64,000 nucleotides of DNA, from contig NZ_PXZL01000027.1 of assembly GCF_003013405.1 (NCBI RefSeq), positions 62,001-126,000 on the forward strand. The letters run 5' to 3'. This stretch comes from Brevibacillus formosus (GTDB lineage: Bacteria; Bacillota; Bacilli; Brevibacillales; Brevibacillaceae). The notes under the pieces were generated by a model that saw nothing but the letters and a program-made list of their open reading frames with translations, was not told the origin of the DNA and did not search any database. This document shows, piece by piece, positions 16,177-26,419 of this stretch (positions are counted from its first letter, which is position 1; the number at the start of each line of letters is the position of its first letter). Both the position numbers and the translations under genes were made by a program.

Positions 16177-18003
16177 TTGGTACTTAAGGTGACAGACAGT
16201 CCTTTCAGTCAGGAACAAGTAGAGCTCCTAAATCGGTTACTGCCTACGCTTTCGGAGGTGCAAAAGGTTTGGCTGAGCGGGTATCTTGCAGCTCTTCACA
16301 AAGTGGAAGCACCGATGGCCGCTGGGTTTCAAGCCACTTTAGCCGCGAATGGGCCAGTCATTTCCAAAGAGGTGACAGTACTTTTCGGTTCTCAGTCCGG
16401 GAACAGCCAAAAGCTGGCCAAGGTACTGACCGGAAAGCTTCAGGAGCACGGATTCCACGTAACTCTTTCCTCCATGAGCGACTTCAAGACGAATGCGTTG
16501 AAAAAAGTTGAAAACCTGCTTGTTGTGGTAAGCACGCACGGGGATGGTGAACCACCGGACAACGCCCTCTCTTTCCATGAATTCCTGCACAGCAAGAGAG
16601 CCCCGCAATTGGAGGGCCTGCGTTTTTCTGTGCTGGCATTGGGCGATACCTCTTATGAATTATTTTGCCAAACTGGCAAGGAGTTCGACAAGCGGTTGGA
16701 AGAGCTAGGCGGCAAGCGTCTTACTCCCCGGGTCGATTGCGATGTGGATTACGACGAGCAAGCCTCTGAATGGATGAATCAGGTCCTGGCTTCTCTCAGT
16801 GAAACTACGGCGACCCAAGTTGCTGCTGCAAGCGCATTCGTGGGCGGTGCAGTGATCGGGTCAGGGTCACTGACCGAATATTCACGATCCAATCCGTTTC
16901 AGGCTGTGGTCTTGGAGAACTTGAATCTGAACGGACGGGGATCGGATAAGGAAACCCGTCACTTGGAAATCTCCCTTGAGGGTTGCAATCTCGAGTATGA
17001 ACCGGGTGACTGTTTGGGAATCTATCCTAAAAATCATCCTGGCCTTGTCCGTGAGCTGATTGACGCAATGGGCTGGAAGCCAGAAGAGCCTGTCCCGATT
17101 AACAAGAACGGGGAAGAGCTCCCGTTGGAAGAGGCCTTGTCCAGTCATTTTGAAATCACGCTTCTCACCAAGCCTCTCTTAGAACAAGCAGTAAAGCTAT
17201 CATCAGGAAATGGTTTGCAGGAACTGCTTGCGGAAGGGCGAGAGCAAGAGCTTCGCGATTATGTTCGAAATCGCGATTTGCTAGATCTGGTGGAGGACTA
17301 CGATTTGAAGGGTGTGCCTGCCAAAGATTTTGTCTCCGTACTTAGAAAGCTGCCGCCGCGTCTCTATTCGATCTCGAGCAGTTTGAAGTCCTACCCAGAC
17401 GAAGTTCATCTGACAATTCGCAATGTTCACTATCAGGCTCATGGTCGAGATCGGTATGGCGTTTGTTCCAGCTATATCGCGGATCGTTTGGAGACGGGTG
17501 ATACACTGCCAGTATTTGTACAGCATAACCCCAACTTTAAGCTTCCGGCTAACCCCGACATCCCATTGATCATGATCGGGCCTGGCACGGGTGTTGCTCC
17601 ATTCCGTGCCTTTTTGGGGGAACGGGAGGAGCTTGGGGCGACGGGCAAGACATGGCTTTTCTTTGGCGATCAGCATTTCTCCACAGATTTTCTCTATCAG
17701 CTCGAATGGCAGCGTTGGCTCAAACAGGGCGTACTAACCCACATGGATGTCGCGTTCTCTCGGGATACAAGCGAAAAAGTGTATGTTCAGCACCGGATGC
17801 TTGAAAAGAGCAAGGAGCTGTACCAATGGCTGCAGGCTGGGGCGCATGTATACGTATGCGGAGACGAGAAGAAGATGGCGCACGACGTTCACGCAGCCCT
17901 AGTCACCGTTCTTCAAAAAGAGGGCGGACTTGATTCAGAGGAAGCCGTGGCGTATTTGAAACGGATGCAGCAGGAAAAACGCTATCAGCGAGATGTCTAT
18001 TGA
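16177..18003 (+). CDS. cysJ: sulfite reductase flavoprotein subunit CysJ
   Basis: Domains in order: a short N-terminal region (SPFSQEQVELLNRLLPTL), a flavodoxin-like FMN domain (LFGSQSGNSQ, STHGDGEPPDN, LALGDTSYE), an FAD-binding domain (RLYSISSS, YGVCSSY) and an NADP-binding domain (MIGPGTGVAPFRAFL, VYVCGDEKKMAHDVH), ending in RYQRDVY. It passes electrons from NADPH to CysI for reduction of sulfite to sulfide in the cytoplasm. TTG at 16177 lies 7 nt after GTGAGGTG and gives the family's usual N-terminus; the GTG at 16162 is part of that site. CysI follows after about 34 nt. Confidence 0.95.
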   Translation: MVLKVTDSPFSQEQVELLNRLLPTLSEVQKVWLSGYLAALHKVEAPMAAGFQATLAANGPVISKEVTVLFGSQSGNSQKLAKVLTGKLQEHGFHVTLSSMSDFKTNALKKVENLLVVVSTHGDGEPPDNALSFHEFLHSKRAPQLEGLRFSVLALGDTSYELFCQTGKEFDKRLEELGGKRLTPRVDCDVDYDEQASEWMNQVLASLSETTATQVAAASAFVGGAVIGSGSLTEYSRSNPFQAVVLENLNLNGRGSDKETRHLEISLEGCNLEYEPGDCLGIYPKNHPGLVRELIDAMGWKPEEPVPINKNGEELPLEEALSSHFEITLLTKPLLEQAVKLSSGNGLQELLAEGREQELRDYVRNRDLLDLVEDYDLKGVPAKDFVSVLRKLPPRLYSISSSLKSYPDEVHLTIRNVHYQAHGRDRYGVCSSYIADRLETGDTLPVFVQHNPNFKLPANPDIPLIMIGPGTGVAPFRAFLGEREELGATGKTWLFFGDQHFSTDFLYQLEWQRWLKQGVLTHMDVAFSRDTSEKVYVQHRMLEKSKELYQWLQAGAHVYVCGDEKKMAHDVHAALVTVLQKEGGLDSEEAVAYLKRMQQEKRYQRDVY

Positions 18004-18037
18004 GTTTTGAGAAAGAATGAGAGGGGAGATTGAAACC

Positions 18038-19759
18038 ATGTCAGAAAATCATTTGCTTTCGCCAAACAGTGCTCCTCACAGCGATGTAGAGGACATTAAA
18101 CGCCGAAGCGATTACTTGCGGGGAAGTCTGGCGGAAACGCTGGAAGACAGAATTTCTGGGTCCATCCCTGAGGATGATAACCGCCTGATGAAATTTCATG
18201 GCAGCTACATGCAGGATGACCGGGATCTTCGGAACGAACGGAGCAAACAGAAGCTGGAGCCAGCCTATCAATTCATGGTGCGTGTGCGTGCCGCTGGTGG
18301 CGTTGTCACACCCGAGCAATGGCTTATGATGGACGATATCGCCCAGAAGTTTGCGAATGGAACGATTCGCCTGACGACTCGTCAGTCTTTTCAACTGCAT
18401 GGCGTGATTAAGTGGAATATGAAGCAGGTGATTCAAGAAGTAAACGAGGCCTTGTTAAGTACACTGGCTGCGTGTGGGGACGTCAACCGCAACGTCATGT
18501 GCAACCCGAATCCGTACGAGTCGGAAGTTCATCAAGAGGTTTACGAATGGGCCAAAAAAATAAGCAATCATTTGGACCCCCGGACCCGCGCCTATCATGA
18601 AATCTGGCTGGATGAAGAAAAGGTCGTCGACAGTCGGGATGGGGTAGAGCAAGAACCGATTTACGGGCCTGTCTATTTGCCGCGCAAGTTTAAGATCGGC
18701 ATCGCCGTTCCGCCTGCCAATGATGTTGACGTTTTTTCGCAGGATTTGGGCTTTATCGCCATTCATGAGGAAGGTCGACTGCTGGGCTTCAATGTTGCGG
18801 TCGGAGGCGGAATGGGAATGACCCACGGCGATCCCAAAACGTATCCGCAGGTGGCGCGGGTGATCGGTTTCGCCACACCGGAACAAGTATTGGATGTCGC
18901 CGAGAAAACGGTCATGATCCAGAGGGACTACGGAGATCGCGCGGTGCGGAAGCATGCTCGGTTTAAATATACAATCGACGACCGCGGTATCGAATGGTTT
19001 GTCCATGAACTGGAGCAGCGACTGGGCTGGGAGCTGGAGCAGGCACGCCCCTATCACTTCGAGCATAATGGCGATCGCTACGGCTGGGTAAAAGGGAGCG
19101 ACGATAACTGGCATTTTACCCTTTTCATTCAGAATGGCCGTGTAAAAGACGAGGACAACTACCTCCTGAAGTCCGGCCTGCGGGAGATTGCCAAGGTGCA
19201 TACAGGGGATTTCCGCCTGACGCCGAATCAAAATCTCCTCATTGGAAATGTCACCAGTGAAAAGAAACCGGAAATTGAACAGATCATTCAAGCATACGGG
19301 CTCACCGATGGAGCTGCTTATTCTGCACTGCGGAGAAACTCCATGGCTTGTGTTTCGTTGCCGACTTGCGGACTCGCGATGGCTGAGGCAGAGCGTTATT
19401 TGCCTACACTGCTGGATGAGATCGAGCTGATCTTGGATGAGGCGGGTTTGCGCGATGAGGAGATCGTCATTCGCATGACAGGGTGCCCAAATGGATGCGC
19501 AAGACCTGCACTCGCAGAAATCTCTTTTATTGGGAAGGCTGTCGGTAAATACAACATGTATTTGGGCGGCGGTTTCTCCGGCAATCGATTGAACAAGCTG
19601 TATCGTGAAAACATCGGAGAAAAAGAAATACTGAATGAACTGCGGCCGATCTTAAATCGGTATGCGAAGGAACGTGAGGAAGGGGAGCATTTCGGAGATT
19701 TCGTGATTCGGGCAGGGTATGTGAAAGAAGTCAAATCGGGCCTCGATTTTCATGAGTAG
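18038..19759 (+). CDS. cysI: sulfite reductase hemoprotein subunit CysI
   Basis: 573 aa from ATG 18038, which lies 9 nt after AGGGGAG; the upstream in-frame ATG at 18017 is part of the leader. The siroheme/4Fe-4S ligands are visible as CVSLPTCG and [10 protein letters not shown] near residues 435-495, and the substrate-binding basic residues lie in [12 protein letters not shown]. It reduces sulfite to sulfide with six electrons from CysJ. Together with cysJ it forms a two-gene operon ended by a terminator. Confidence 0.96.
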   Translation: MSENHLLSPNSAPHSDVEDIKRRSDYLRGSLAETLEDRISGSIPEDDNRLMKFHGSYMQDDRDLRNERSKQKLEPAYQFMVRVRAAGGVVTPEQWLMMDDIAQKFANGTIRLTTRQSFQLHGVIKWNMKQVIQEVNEALLSTLAACGDVNRNVMCNPNPYESEVHQEVYEWAKKISNHLDPRTRAYHEIWLDEEKVVDSRDGVEQEPIYGPVYLPRKFKIGIAVPPANDVDVFSQDLGFIAIHEEGRLLGFNVAVGGGMGMTHGDPKTYPQVARVIGFATPEQVLDVAEKTVMIQRDYGDRAVRKHARFKYTIDDRGIEWFVHELEQRLGWELEQARPYHFEHNGDRYGWVKGSDDNWHFTLFIQNGRVKDEDNYLLKSGLREIAKVHTGDFRLTPNQNLLIGNVTSEKKPEIEQIIQAYGLTDGAAYSALRRNSMACVSLPTCGLAMAEAERYLPTLLDEIELILDEAGLRDEEIVIRMTGCPNGCARPALAEISFIGKAVGKYNMYLGGGFSGNRLNKLYRENIGEKEILNELRPILNRYAKEREEGEHFGDFVIRAGYVKEVKSGLDFHE

Positions 19760-19805
19760 AACGCATAGCAATCAGGGATACACCCGCAATCAATGGAAAT
19801 AAAAG

Positions 19806-19836
19806 AAGAGCCCGCGACAATGTGGGCTCTTTGTTG
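19806..19836. terminator. bidirectional terminator between cysI and the SMI1/KNR4 gene
   Basis: Stem AAGAGCCCGC/GTGGGCTCTT (one G-U pair) with T-rich sequence on both sides, placed between two convergent genes. Confidence 0.8.
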
Positions 19837-19848
19837 CTTGCATGTATT

Positions 19849-21228
19849 TTAGGCTTCTCGCAGCTGTTGAATCACTTCCGCAGCGAACTGATCTGTAAAC
19901 CGGATGTGTCCATTTTCCTGTACGATCCGGCCTTCCTCCTTGCGACGATCCAGCCATTCGCTAATCCATCCCGGCGCATAGCCGCCTTGCCCGAATTCTC
20001 CGCCAAAGGCAATCATTTTCTCATAGACAGCCAGGTACTGTTCGCGAGTGGTATCCGGGTATGACTTTGTGTATAGCCAAAACTGCACATCATACATCAA
20101 ATACGAGAATTCATCCGCATGAAAAGAAAAATAGCCTTTCTCCTCTACAATCCGTGTACAAATGCCGCGTATTTTCTGATCAATTTGTTCCACTTCCGAC
20201 ACGGGTGTGCACAGCTCCTCCAGCAAGGAAGAGAATTTCCCATGGGCTACTTTGTAAAGAGCCGCTTCCTTATCCTCCTCGGAGGTATCGTATTCTTCTT
20301 CGCTCACCAAGCCTCTGATAAACGCCTCGAAATTTTCAGCCAGGAAAGTAATCTCATAATCGTTTTCCTGATCGACGTGAATGACTTCGGGTTCACCATC
20401 CCTACCGCATTCCCGGTAATCCAGCATGACTAGGTCATGACCTGCTGAAGGACAATCGCAGATGACGACTCCAATGTCGGGATATCCCCATTCCTCAATC
20501 ATAAACCGACTGCCAAGATCCCCACAGAGCGAATAGCTTTTCTCTCGGCCAATGCCTAGAATGCCTGTAATGGCAATGTGATCCTCAGCCCAGGAGGTAG
20601 GGTCCTCTGTTGGGAAGCATGTGTTTTTCGGAATGCCGCCATTCTGCTGCTTCATTAGTGCAAGATAGGAGGCAGGGAGCTTGTATCCCAGCTCTTCCTC
20701 GATCGAAGCGATCAGTTCATCAGTGGGTGGCGCGGATTGATATGCCTTTTTCGCGTACTCGCTGTCGTCCCAAAAGTCTTCAAGTGACATGTTCGAAAAA
20801 GGGACTTCCTCCGATGCGGAACCCTCAACGGCCGCTGCTCTTTTGGCAGCCATCCGAAGCTCCTGTCTTTGCTGCTTCTCCGCTTTTTGCAAGCTCCACC
20901 GTAACCATGATTCGGTGTTCTGATTACCGGTTTCTAACTTGTCTGAGGTACGGAATGACTGTCCCGCTTCTTCATATCTTTTCAAATGATAGAGGGCATA
21001 ACCTACTCGAAAGTGCCAGACTGGGTCTTGTTGACCTGCTTCAGTAATTTTCTTTAATTGGTTGAGCGCTTCTTCATATAGACCCAAGTTGTTATAAGCT
21101 CTGCCCAGTCGGCTGACCGCCTCATACTCTCGCTTCTCCTCAGGAACGGCTATCAGCAAGTCCACAATTTTCTGGTGTTCGTCTTCTTCATGCCAGCAAT
21201 TTAATTGCTCGATAAGTACCTGATCCAT
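19849..21228 (-). CDS. TPR plus SMI1/KNR4 domain protein
   Basis: 459 aa. Residues 1-125 form TPR-like helices (SRLGRAYNNLGLYEEALNQL, VGYALYHLKRYEEA). Residues 165-310 form an SMI1/KNR4 domain (IEEELGYKLPASYLALMKQQNGG, GYPDIGVVICDCPSAGHD). A helical C-terminal domain follows. SMI1/KNR4 proteins often neutralise contact-dependent toxins, but many have unrelated cytosolic roles. No toxin gene is adjacent, so the role here is open. A clear ribosome binding site (GGAGG) precedes the ATG. Confidence 0.85.
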   Translation of the reverse strand: MDQVLIEQLNCWHEEDEHQKIVDLLIAVPEEKREYEAVSRLGRAYNNLGLYEEALNQLKKITEAGQQDPVWHFRVGYALYHLKRYEEAGQSFRTSDKLETGNQNTESWLRWSLQKAEKQQRQELRMAAKRAAAVEGSASEEVPFSNMSLEDFWDDSEYAKKAYQSAPPTDELIASIEEELGYKLPASYLALMKQQNGGIPKNTCFPTEDPTSWAEDHIAITGILGIGREKSYSLCGDLGSRFMIEEWGYPDIGVVICDCPSAGHDLVMLDYRECGRDGEPEVIHVDQENDYEITFLAENFEAFIRGLVSEEEYDTSEEDKEAALYKVAHGKFSSLLEELCTPVSEVEQIDQKIRGICTRIVEEKGYFSFHADEFSYLMYDVQFWLYTKSYPDTTREQYLAVYEKMIAFGGEFGQGGYAPGWISEWLDRRKEEGRIVQENGHIRFTDQFAAEVIQQLREA

Positions 21229-21382
21229 TGCAAACCTCCTAAACGATTCTTTTTCTTAGATGCCAGCCACGCAGATCTACCACCATCTACCAAAAGATTA
21301 TGTATTCATATAAGATTAATTTATTTCGTGTTGTTTGTGCACATCTGTTCTTGAAGGGATTAACATTTAGGGGGCGTACAAG

Positions 21383-21829
21383 TTGAGCAAGGTGGATATT
21401 CATGACGTATGGTTCGATTTTGCCGCAGCCTTTGTGCAGAAAAAGAATGCTTTGGGCTGGAACACACTGACCTCGCAGGAACAAGAGATTGCCGCCTTAT
21501 GGTTGTTGGAGGCTGATGTATATAACGGCGGGTTTTTGCAGTTTTTTTGCAACTGGGGAGAAGAGGCATATATCTACGCGGTACGGGCCTTACAAGCCAT
21601 CGGGGCAGTCCATGCTCTTGAAATCGTCCAGTCGGGATATGCCTGCATCGAGCATCTATCGGAAGACGACCGCCTCACCCAACTCTGGGATATTCCACGG
21701 TTCCTTACCGAGGAGGAGGAAGAACGGCTGGATAAGCTTGATCAGAGCTTCTGGGAAGATCAGGATCGCATTGCAGAAGTTGCCCATCGATATTACGTAC
21801 AGCAGCTAGAAGTACCTGCCCCATCATAA
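21383..21829 (+). CDS. DUF4375 (DMP19-like) protein
   Basis: 148 aa, with the family pattern LWLLEADVYNGGFLQFF.NWGEEA and a C-terminal RLDKLDQSFW motif. The start is TTG at 21383 after GGGGGCG. It belongs to a small soluble family often found beside SMI1/KNR4 genes and in toxin-immunity loci. Its neighbours on both sides are such genes. Confidence 0.8.
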   Translation: MSKVDIHDVWFDFAAAFVQKKNALGWNTLTSQEQEIAALWLLEADVYNGGFLQFFCNWGEEAYIYAVRALQAIGAVHALEIVQSGYACIEHLSEDDRLTQLWDIPRFLTEEEEERLDKLDQSFWEDQDRIAEVAHRYYVQQLEVPAPS

Positions 21830-21867
21830 GGTGACGGGGGTGGGTGCTATCAAAGAAACTCGAATAC

Positions 21868-22416
21868 CTATTCGACAGTTCTAACATCCTTTGACTGAAG
21901 CATAAGCAGCAGCTCTTGAATAGCGGGAGCGAGCTTATCATTCCCTCTCATAATCGCGGTGAAAACGGGAATGGCGTCTTTTAGCAGCAAGTAACTGAAG
22001 GAATAATAGCTGAAAAATGCTTCCTGCTCATAACCCCGTGGCTCCTCTTCTTCCCACCATAATTCATCGTCTTCCTCGTCCTCTGGCCACAAGTACTTTT
22101 CGTCCAATAGCTCGTTCATGGTCTCAACCGCATTTTGTGAATCCATTTCGTCCACGTTTATAGCAGAAGCTACAGCCAAGTACAACTGAATTTCCTGCGA
22201 AGAGACCTGCTCTGGTTTCTGTTTGGTAAGCTCTTGTAGGAGTATCAGCAGCACCCACGGCGTCGTCTGCCACAGGGTGCTTTGGTGCTCGATTAGATTG
22301 GCCAACTCCTCATATTGCCGGGTCTCTATCAGCTGCGGAATGTCCGTCCCTCTGCCGTAGGCTGTCGTCAAACGCTGCCATGGAATGCTGTTTGTCAGGT
22401 GGGTCAAAGAGTTCAT
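21868..22416 (-). CDS. hypothetical acidic protein, 182 aa
   Basis: I do not recognise the family. A helical N-terminal part is followed by a very acidic stretch (WPEDEEDDELWWEEEEP) and a hydrophobic-aromatic segment (FFSYYSFSYLLL). ATG at 22416 is eight nt after AAGGAG and is preferred to the ATG at 22422. It is convergent with the DUF4375 gene. Confidence 0.65.
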   Translation of the reverse strand: MNSLTHLTNSIPWQRLTTAYGRGTDIPQLIETRQYEELANLIEHQSTLWQTTPWVLLILLQELTKQKPEQVSSQEIQLYLAVASAINVDEMDSQNAVETMNELLDEKYLWPEDEEDDELWWEEEEPRGYEQEAFFSYYSFSYLLLKDAIPVFTAIMRGNDKLAPAIQELLLMLQSKDVRTVE

Positions 22417-22422
22417 CTCCAT

Positions 22423-22709
22423 CTCTCCTTAGATATGAGATTAAGGTTTTAATGGGCTGCCAGGTTTTACCATTTGTAACGAAAAATTTATATGGTAAGC
22501 TCCTCACTGGTAACAACAAACCAAATCCTAAACCCCTGCAAGAAACTGAGGCAGGGCAATGGTTTTTACGTGTTCATCAGGCACTGTTTGCGGAATCCTC
22601 CCTTTTTTACCAACATTAAATAGTTATTAATCCTCTAATTATAATAGATAATTGAATCAATAAATAATTTCTATGATATAGTTATAGTTGTGAAAGGTAA
22701 GATGTTTTC
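22423..22709. other. intergenic region before the mqo leader hairpin
   Basis: No gene seen. A 79-codon plus-strand frame (22380-22619) overlaps the start of the 182-aa gene and has no ribosome binding site. The AT-rich part from 22620 to 22690 probably holds the mqo promoter, but no convincing -35/-10 pair could be fixed. Confidence 0.4.
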
Positions 22710-22752
22710 GTAGCGTCTTGCAACGGGGCAAGGAGCTACTACTTCTTTTTTA
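22710..22752 (+). promoter_or_regulatory. terminator-like hairpin in the mqo leader
   Basis: Stem GTAGC-(GT)-CTTGC / GCAAG-(GA)-GCTAC around the loop AACGGG, then TACTTCTTTTTTAC. This has the shape of an intrinsic terminator and ends about 27 nt before the mqo start, so it could attenuate mqo. No sensing element is recognisable. Confidence 0.5.
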
Positions 22753-22779
22753 CAAAAACAGTAGATAAGGAAGGGTATT

Positions 22780-24279
22780 ATGAGCTCCATACAGCAAAAA
22801 ACAGACGTTATTTTGATTGGTGCAGGGGTCATGAGCGCAACTCTGGGAGCATTACTGAAAGAATTGGCACCTGAGTTGGAAATCAAAGTTTTTGAGAAAC
22901 TCGCAAAAGCAGGCGAAGAAAGCTCTAACGAATGGAATAATGCGGGTACTGGACACGCGGCACTCTGTGAGCTGAACTATACATCCGAGAAAGCTGACGG
23001 ATCTATAGATATTAGCAAAGCAATTAAAATCAATGAACATTTTCAGCTGTCCAGACAATTCTGGGCTTACCTTGTAAAAAACAATCTCATCCAAAATCCG
23101 CAAGACTTTATCATGCCAATACCTCATATGAGTATGGTGCAAGGCGAAAAGAATGTAAGCTTTTTGAAAAAGCGTTTTGAAGCGCTGGCAAACAATCCTC
23201 TCTTTCAAGGGATGGAATACTCCGATGACCCTGAAAAACTGAAGGAATGGATTCCGCTCATCATGGAAGGCCGGGCATCGAATGAACCAATAGCTGCAAC
23301 CAAAATCGATTCCGGTACGGACGTCAATTTTGGTGCTTTGACACGTATGTTGTTTGAATACTTGAAGACGAAAGACGTCTCGATTAACTACAACCATGCT
23401 GTTGAGGATATCAAACGTACGAACGACGGTATGTGGAAATTGAAAGTGTACAATATGGGAACTGGTAACATCGAAGAGCATATTGCCAAATTCGTCTTTA
23501 TCGGCGGTGGCGGCGGAAGCTTGCATCTGCTCCAAAAAACCGGTATTCCAGAGTCCAAGCATATCGGCGGTTTCCCGGTAAGCGGATTGTTCATGGTTTG
23601 TAAAAACCAGGAAGTGGTAGAGCAGCACCATGCAAAAGTGTACGGGAAAGCAAAGGTCGGCGCTCCTCCAATGTCGGTACCGCATCTGGATACCAGATAC
23701 ATCGACAACAAAAAATCCTTACTGTTTGGACCTTTTGCGGGATTCTCGCCAAAGTTCTTAAAAACAGGGTCCAATATGGATTTGATTACTTCCGTAAAAC
23801 CGAACAACGTCATCACAATGTTGGCGGCAGGCGTAAAAGAAATGGCATTGACCAAATACCTGATCGAGCAAGTTATGCTATCACATGAAAAGCGCATGGA
23901 AGAACTACGGGAGTTCATTCCGAACGCGAAAAGCGAGGATTGGGATATCGTAGTAGCGGGCCAACGCGTGCAAGTAATCAAGGATACGCCAGCAGGAAAA
24001 GGTACTCTTCAATTTGGTACAGAAGTGGTTAGTGCCGCTGATGGCTCCGTAGCTGCATTGCTCGGCGCATCTCCGGGTGCTTCTACAGCTGTTCAGGTTA
24101 TGCTTGAGGTATTAGAAAAATGCTTCCCACAACGTATGGCAGAGTGGGAACCGAAAATCAAAGAAATGATTCCTTCTTATGGTGTGTCGCTCATGCAAAA
24201 CCAAGAGCTTCTCCGCGAGATTCAACGTTCGACAGACGAGGTGCTTGGTCTGAGCGAGAAGGAACTGGCTTATAGTTAA
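22780..24279 (+). CDS. mqo: malate:quinone oxidoreductase
   Basis: 499 aa, full length. The N-terminal FAD-binding motif [17 protein letters not shown] is followed by [19 protein letters not shown] and, further on, [14 protein letters not shown] and [11 protein letters not shown], all characteristic of Mqo. The enzyme is membrane-associated and oxidises malate to oxaloacetate, passing electrons to quinone, so it joins the citric acid cycle to the respiratory chain. ATG follows AAGGAAGGG. The gene is monocistronic with a strong terminator. Confidence 0.95.
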   Translation: MSSIQQKTDVILIGAGVMSATLGALLKELAPELEIKVFEKLAKAGEESSNEWNNAGTGHAALCELNYTSEKADGSIDISKAIKINEHFQLSRQFWAYLVKNNLIQNPQDFIMPIPHMSMVQGEKNVSFLKKRFEALANNPLFQGMEYSDDPEKLKEWIPLIMEGRASNEPIAATKIDSGTDVNFGALTRMLFEYLKTKDVSINYNHAVEDIKRTNDGMWKLKVYNMGTGNIEEHIAKFVFIGGGGGSLHLLQKTGIPESKHIGGFPVSGLFMVCKNQEVVEQHHAKVYGKAKVGAPPMSVPHLDTRYIDNKKSLLFGPFAGFSPKFLKTGSNMDLITSVKPNNVITMLAAGVKEMALTKYLIEQVMLSHEKRMEELREFIPNAKSEDWDIVVAGQRVQVIKDTPAGKGTLQFGTEVVSAADGSVAALLGASPGASTAVQVMLEVLEKCFPQRMAEWEPKIKEMIPSYGVSLMQNQELLREIQRSTDEVLGLSEKELAYS

Positions 24280-24302
24280 TTAGTTAATAGCAATCTTACA
24301 GT

Positions 24303-24341
24303 GAACCTTCGATCCGTTTTTGGATTGGAGGTTCTTTTTTT
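24303..24341 (+). terminator. terminator after mqo
   Basis: Stem GAACCTTCGATCC/GGATTGGAGGTTC (one mismatch and one G-U) around GTTTTT, then seven T. Confidence 0.85.
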
Positions 24342-24396
24342 CATACGAGGCTAAAGGACAAAATGCAAAAGGAAAGCAGAGTGAAGAGTGAAAAGC

Positions 24397-24464
24397 TTGA
24401 AAAAATAAAAGGAAATAAATATACTATACTTTGCTATGATATGTTGAAAATGATTATCATTAAC
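24397..24464 (+). promoter_or_regulatory. promoter and Fur box of the siderophore-binding gene
   Basis: TTGAAA (24397-24402) and TATACT (24420-24425) are 17 nt apart. The sequence at 24446-24464 matches the 19-bp Fur consensus (GATAATGATTATCATTATC) at 17 of 19 positions and covers the early transcribed region, so iron-loaded Fur should repress the gene. Confidence 0.85.
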
Positions 24465-24496
24465 AAAAAGAGGATAGGAATAGGAGACGCTTATTT

Positions 24497-25462
24497 ATGA
24501 AAAAGAATAGCACTTATTTGTTCGCAGCACTTTCTTTCATTCTAGCAAGCTGCTTGTTCCTTACTGGCTGCGGTGCTGGTCAGGAACAAATGTCTAATGC
24601 CGATGACAATCAATCATCCGCACAGCGGGTCATTGAACACTATTCCGGTAAAACGACCATAAAAGGGGAGCCGAAGAAAATTGCAGTGCTTGATTATCGG
24701 CTGGCTGACTCTCTTTATGCTCTTGGCATCAAGCCCTATGCCATGACATCCTACCAGGGAGAAACGAACCTGGAATACATGGAGGGAAACCCGTTTGAAG
24801 GCGTGAAAAGTCTGGGAGATGACCCGAATCTGGAAGCGATTCTGGAGGCAGGACCCGATTTGATCATAGGCAGGGAAGTCCATGCTAAAATTTATGACGA
24901 CGCATCGAAAATAGCTCCCACGATCATTTTACCAGACCAGGATGATTGGCGACTTGCTTTCCGTGAATTAGCGAGCATGCTTGGTAGGGAAAAGGAAGCT
25001 GACACATGGTTGGCACGCTATGATCAAAAAGCCGAGGAAGCCAAGAAAAAGCTGGCGAAAAAGGTTGGCAAAGACGAAACTGTGCTCTACATGCGGGTCA
25101 TGGCAAAAGAATATCGAGTTCATGGCCCGAATCAACTGTTTGGCGCGACGCTTACCCGCGATTTGGGATTGAAGCCGCTCCCACAAGTTGAAACTATCAA
25201 AAAATTCGAAGCTATTTCCATGGAAAAATTGCCGGAGCTAAATCCAGATCATATTTTCATTCAGGTCGGAAATCCAGCCAAGGGTCCAGACAAAGAATCG
25301 GAAAAGAGATACGAAGAGTTGATCAACAGCGCTTTATGGCAGCAGTTAAAAGCAGTCAAAAACAATCAGGTATATGTCGTTCCTCACTGGATCATCAGTG
25401 ATTTCCCCCACATCAAGGAGAAATCGATAGAGCTCGTTCTTGAAAAAATGAAAGCAGAGTAA
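24497..25462 (+). CDS. iron-siderophore substrate-binding lipoprotein
   Basis: 321 aa with a lipoprotein signal peptide (lipobox LTGC near residue 25). The mature part is a FecB/FhuD-type bilobal binding protein with [36 protein letters not shown] and [11 protein letters not shown]. It captures ferric siderophores outside the membrane for an ABC importer. Permease and ATPase genes are absent here, so it must use partners encoded elsewhere. The Fur box upstream supports the iron role. Confidence 0.88.
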   Translation: MKKNSTYLFAALSFILASCLFLTGCGAGQEQMSNADDNQSSAQRVIEHYSGKTTIKGEPKKIAVLDYRLADSLYALGIKPYAMTSYQGETNLEYMEGNPFEGVKSLGDDPNLEAILEAGPDLIIGREVHAKIYDDASKIAPTIILPDQDDWRLAFRELASMLGREKEADTWLARYDQKAEEAKKKLAKKVGKDETVLYMRVMAKEYRVHGPNQLFGATLTRDLGLKPLPQVETIKKFEAISMEKLPELNPDHIFIQVGNPAKGPDKESEKRYEELINSALWQQLKAVKNNQVYVVPHWIISDFPHIKEKSIELVLEKMKAE

Positions 25463-25513
25463 GTCAGGGCCGCGTTCATTCGGCAAGCTAAGTTCATGCA
25501 TAGATTCATATGG

Positions 25514-25545
25514 AAGCCACTCCGATGATTTGGGGTGGCTTTTTC
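25514..25545 (+). terminator. terminator after the siderophore-binding gene
   Basis: Stem AAGCCACTCC/GGGGTGGCTT with loop GATGATTT, then TTTTCTG. Confidence 0.8.
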
Positions 25546-25590
25546 TGTTTTCTGAAGGAGTGAACGACCTCTGACCGATTATGACTATTA

Positions 25591-25623
25591 ATGATTGTTT
25601 TTGATTGAATTTGAATGTATAAT
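25591..25623 (+). promoter_or_regulatory. fru operon promoter overlapped by 10-bp direct repeats
   Basis: TTGTTT (25595-25600) and TATAAT (25618-25623) are 17 nt apart. The same stretch is three related decamers, ATGATTGTTT, TTGATTGAAT and TTGAATGTAT (25591-25620). Direct repeats with a helical period are typical operators of DeoR-family repressors, so FruR probably binds here and blocks its own promoter. Confidence 0.6.
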
Positions 25624-25663
25624 CATAATCAATCCTGGTGCAACTAGGAGAAGGGAGGATACA

Positions 25664-26419
25664 ATGCTAACCCCTGAACGTCATCAACTGATAGTAGCTT
25701 TAGTGAAAGAAAAAGATATTGTGCGCATTCATGAGCTTGTGGAAGCGACTGGGGCATCGGAATCGACGATCCGGCGAGATTTAAGCGAATTGGAAGAACA
25801 GCGCTTGCTTAAACGCGTGCACGGCGGGGCGTCTGTGCTACAGAGCAAAATCGAAGAGCCGACGGTTCTGGAAAAATCGGTCAAACATGAGCGGGAGAAA
25901 CTGGCGATCGCCAAATATGCCGCCAGCTTGATAAAACCACACGACTCGATTTTCATCGATGCGGGAACCACGACGTATCAGATGCTGCCCTATTTACCTT
26001 ACGACAACATCATGGTCGTTACCAACGGGGTGGACATTGCCCTTCAGCTTATCAAGCGAAACATCAGGACGATCCTGCTGGGCGGAGAATTGAAAGCGGC
26101 TACACTGTCGATGGTGGGGCGTGATGCGATCACTGCGCTCAGTCAATACCGATTCGACAAATGCTTTCTCGGGACCAACGGCATTGACCAGCATCACGGT
26201 CTGACCACACCTGACCCGGATGAGGCATACGTCAAGCAGCTGGCCTTGCAGTTTTCTGACGAGCGATTTGTCTTGTCCGACTCTGACAAGTTTTCCAGGG
26301 TCACCTTTGCCAAAGTGGGAGACCTGCAAGGCATCACGGTAATCACGGATGACGGTTTGAGCGAAGAGGAACAACAAATTTACGGCAGATTATCAACTCT
26401 TAAAGTGGTGAAAGCATGA
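25664..26419 (+). CDS. fruR: fructose operon repressor, DeoR family
   Basis: 251 aa from ATG 25664 behind GGGAGG; the longer frame from 25595 runs over the promoter. An N-terminal helix-turn-helix (IHELVEATGASESTIRRDLSELE) with the DeoR signature HGGAS precedes a sugar-phosphate sensor domain (FIDAGTTTYQML, VVTNGVDIA, LLGGELK, CFLGTNGI). It probably senses fructose 1-phosphate and controls the operon. It overlaps fruK by 4 nt. Confidence 0.9.
   Translation: MLTPERHQLIVALVKEKDIVRIHELVEATGASESTIRRDLSELEEQRLLKRVHGGASVLQSKIEEPTVLEKSVKHEREKLAIAKYAASLIKPHDSIFIDAGTTTYQMLPYLPYDNIMVVTNGVDIALQLIKRNIRTILLGGELKAATLSMVGRDAITALSQYRFDKCFLGTNGIDQHHGLTTPDPDEAYVKQLALQFSDERFVLSDSDKFSRVTFAKVGDLQGITVITDDGLSEEEQQIYGRLSTLKVVKA

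Noticed and set aside
22380-22619. 79-codon plus-strand frame between the 182-aa gene and mqo
   Set aside because: It begins inside the opposite gene, has no ribosome binding site and resembles no protein family.
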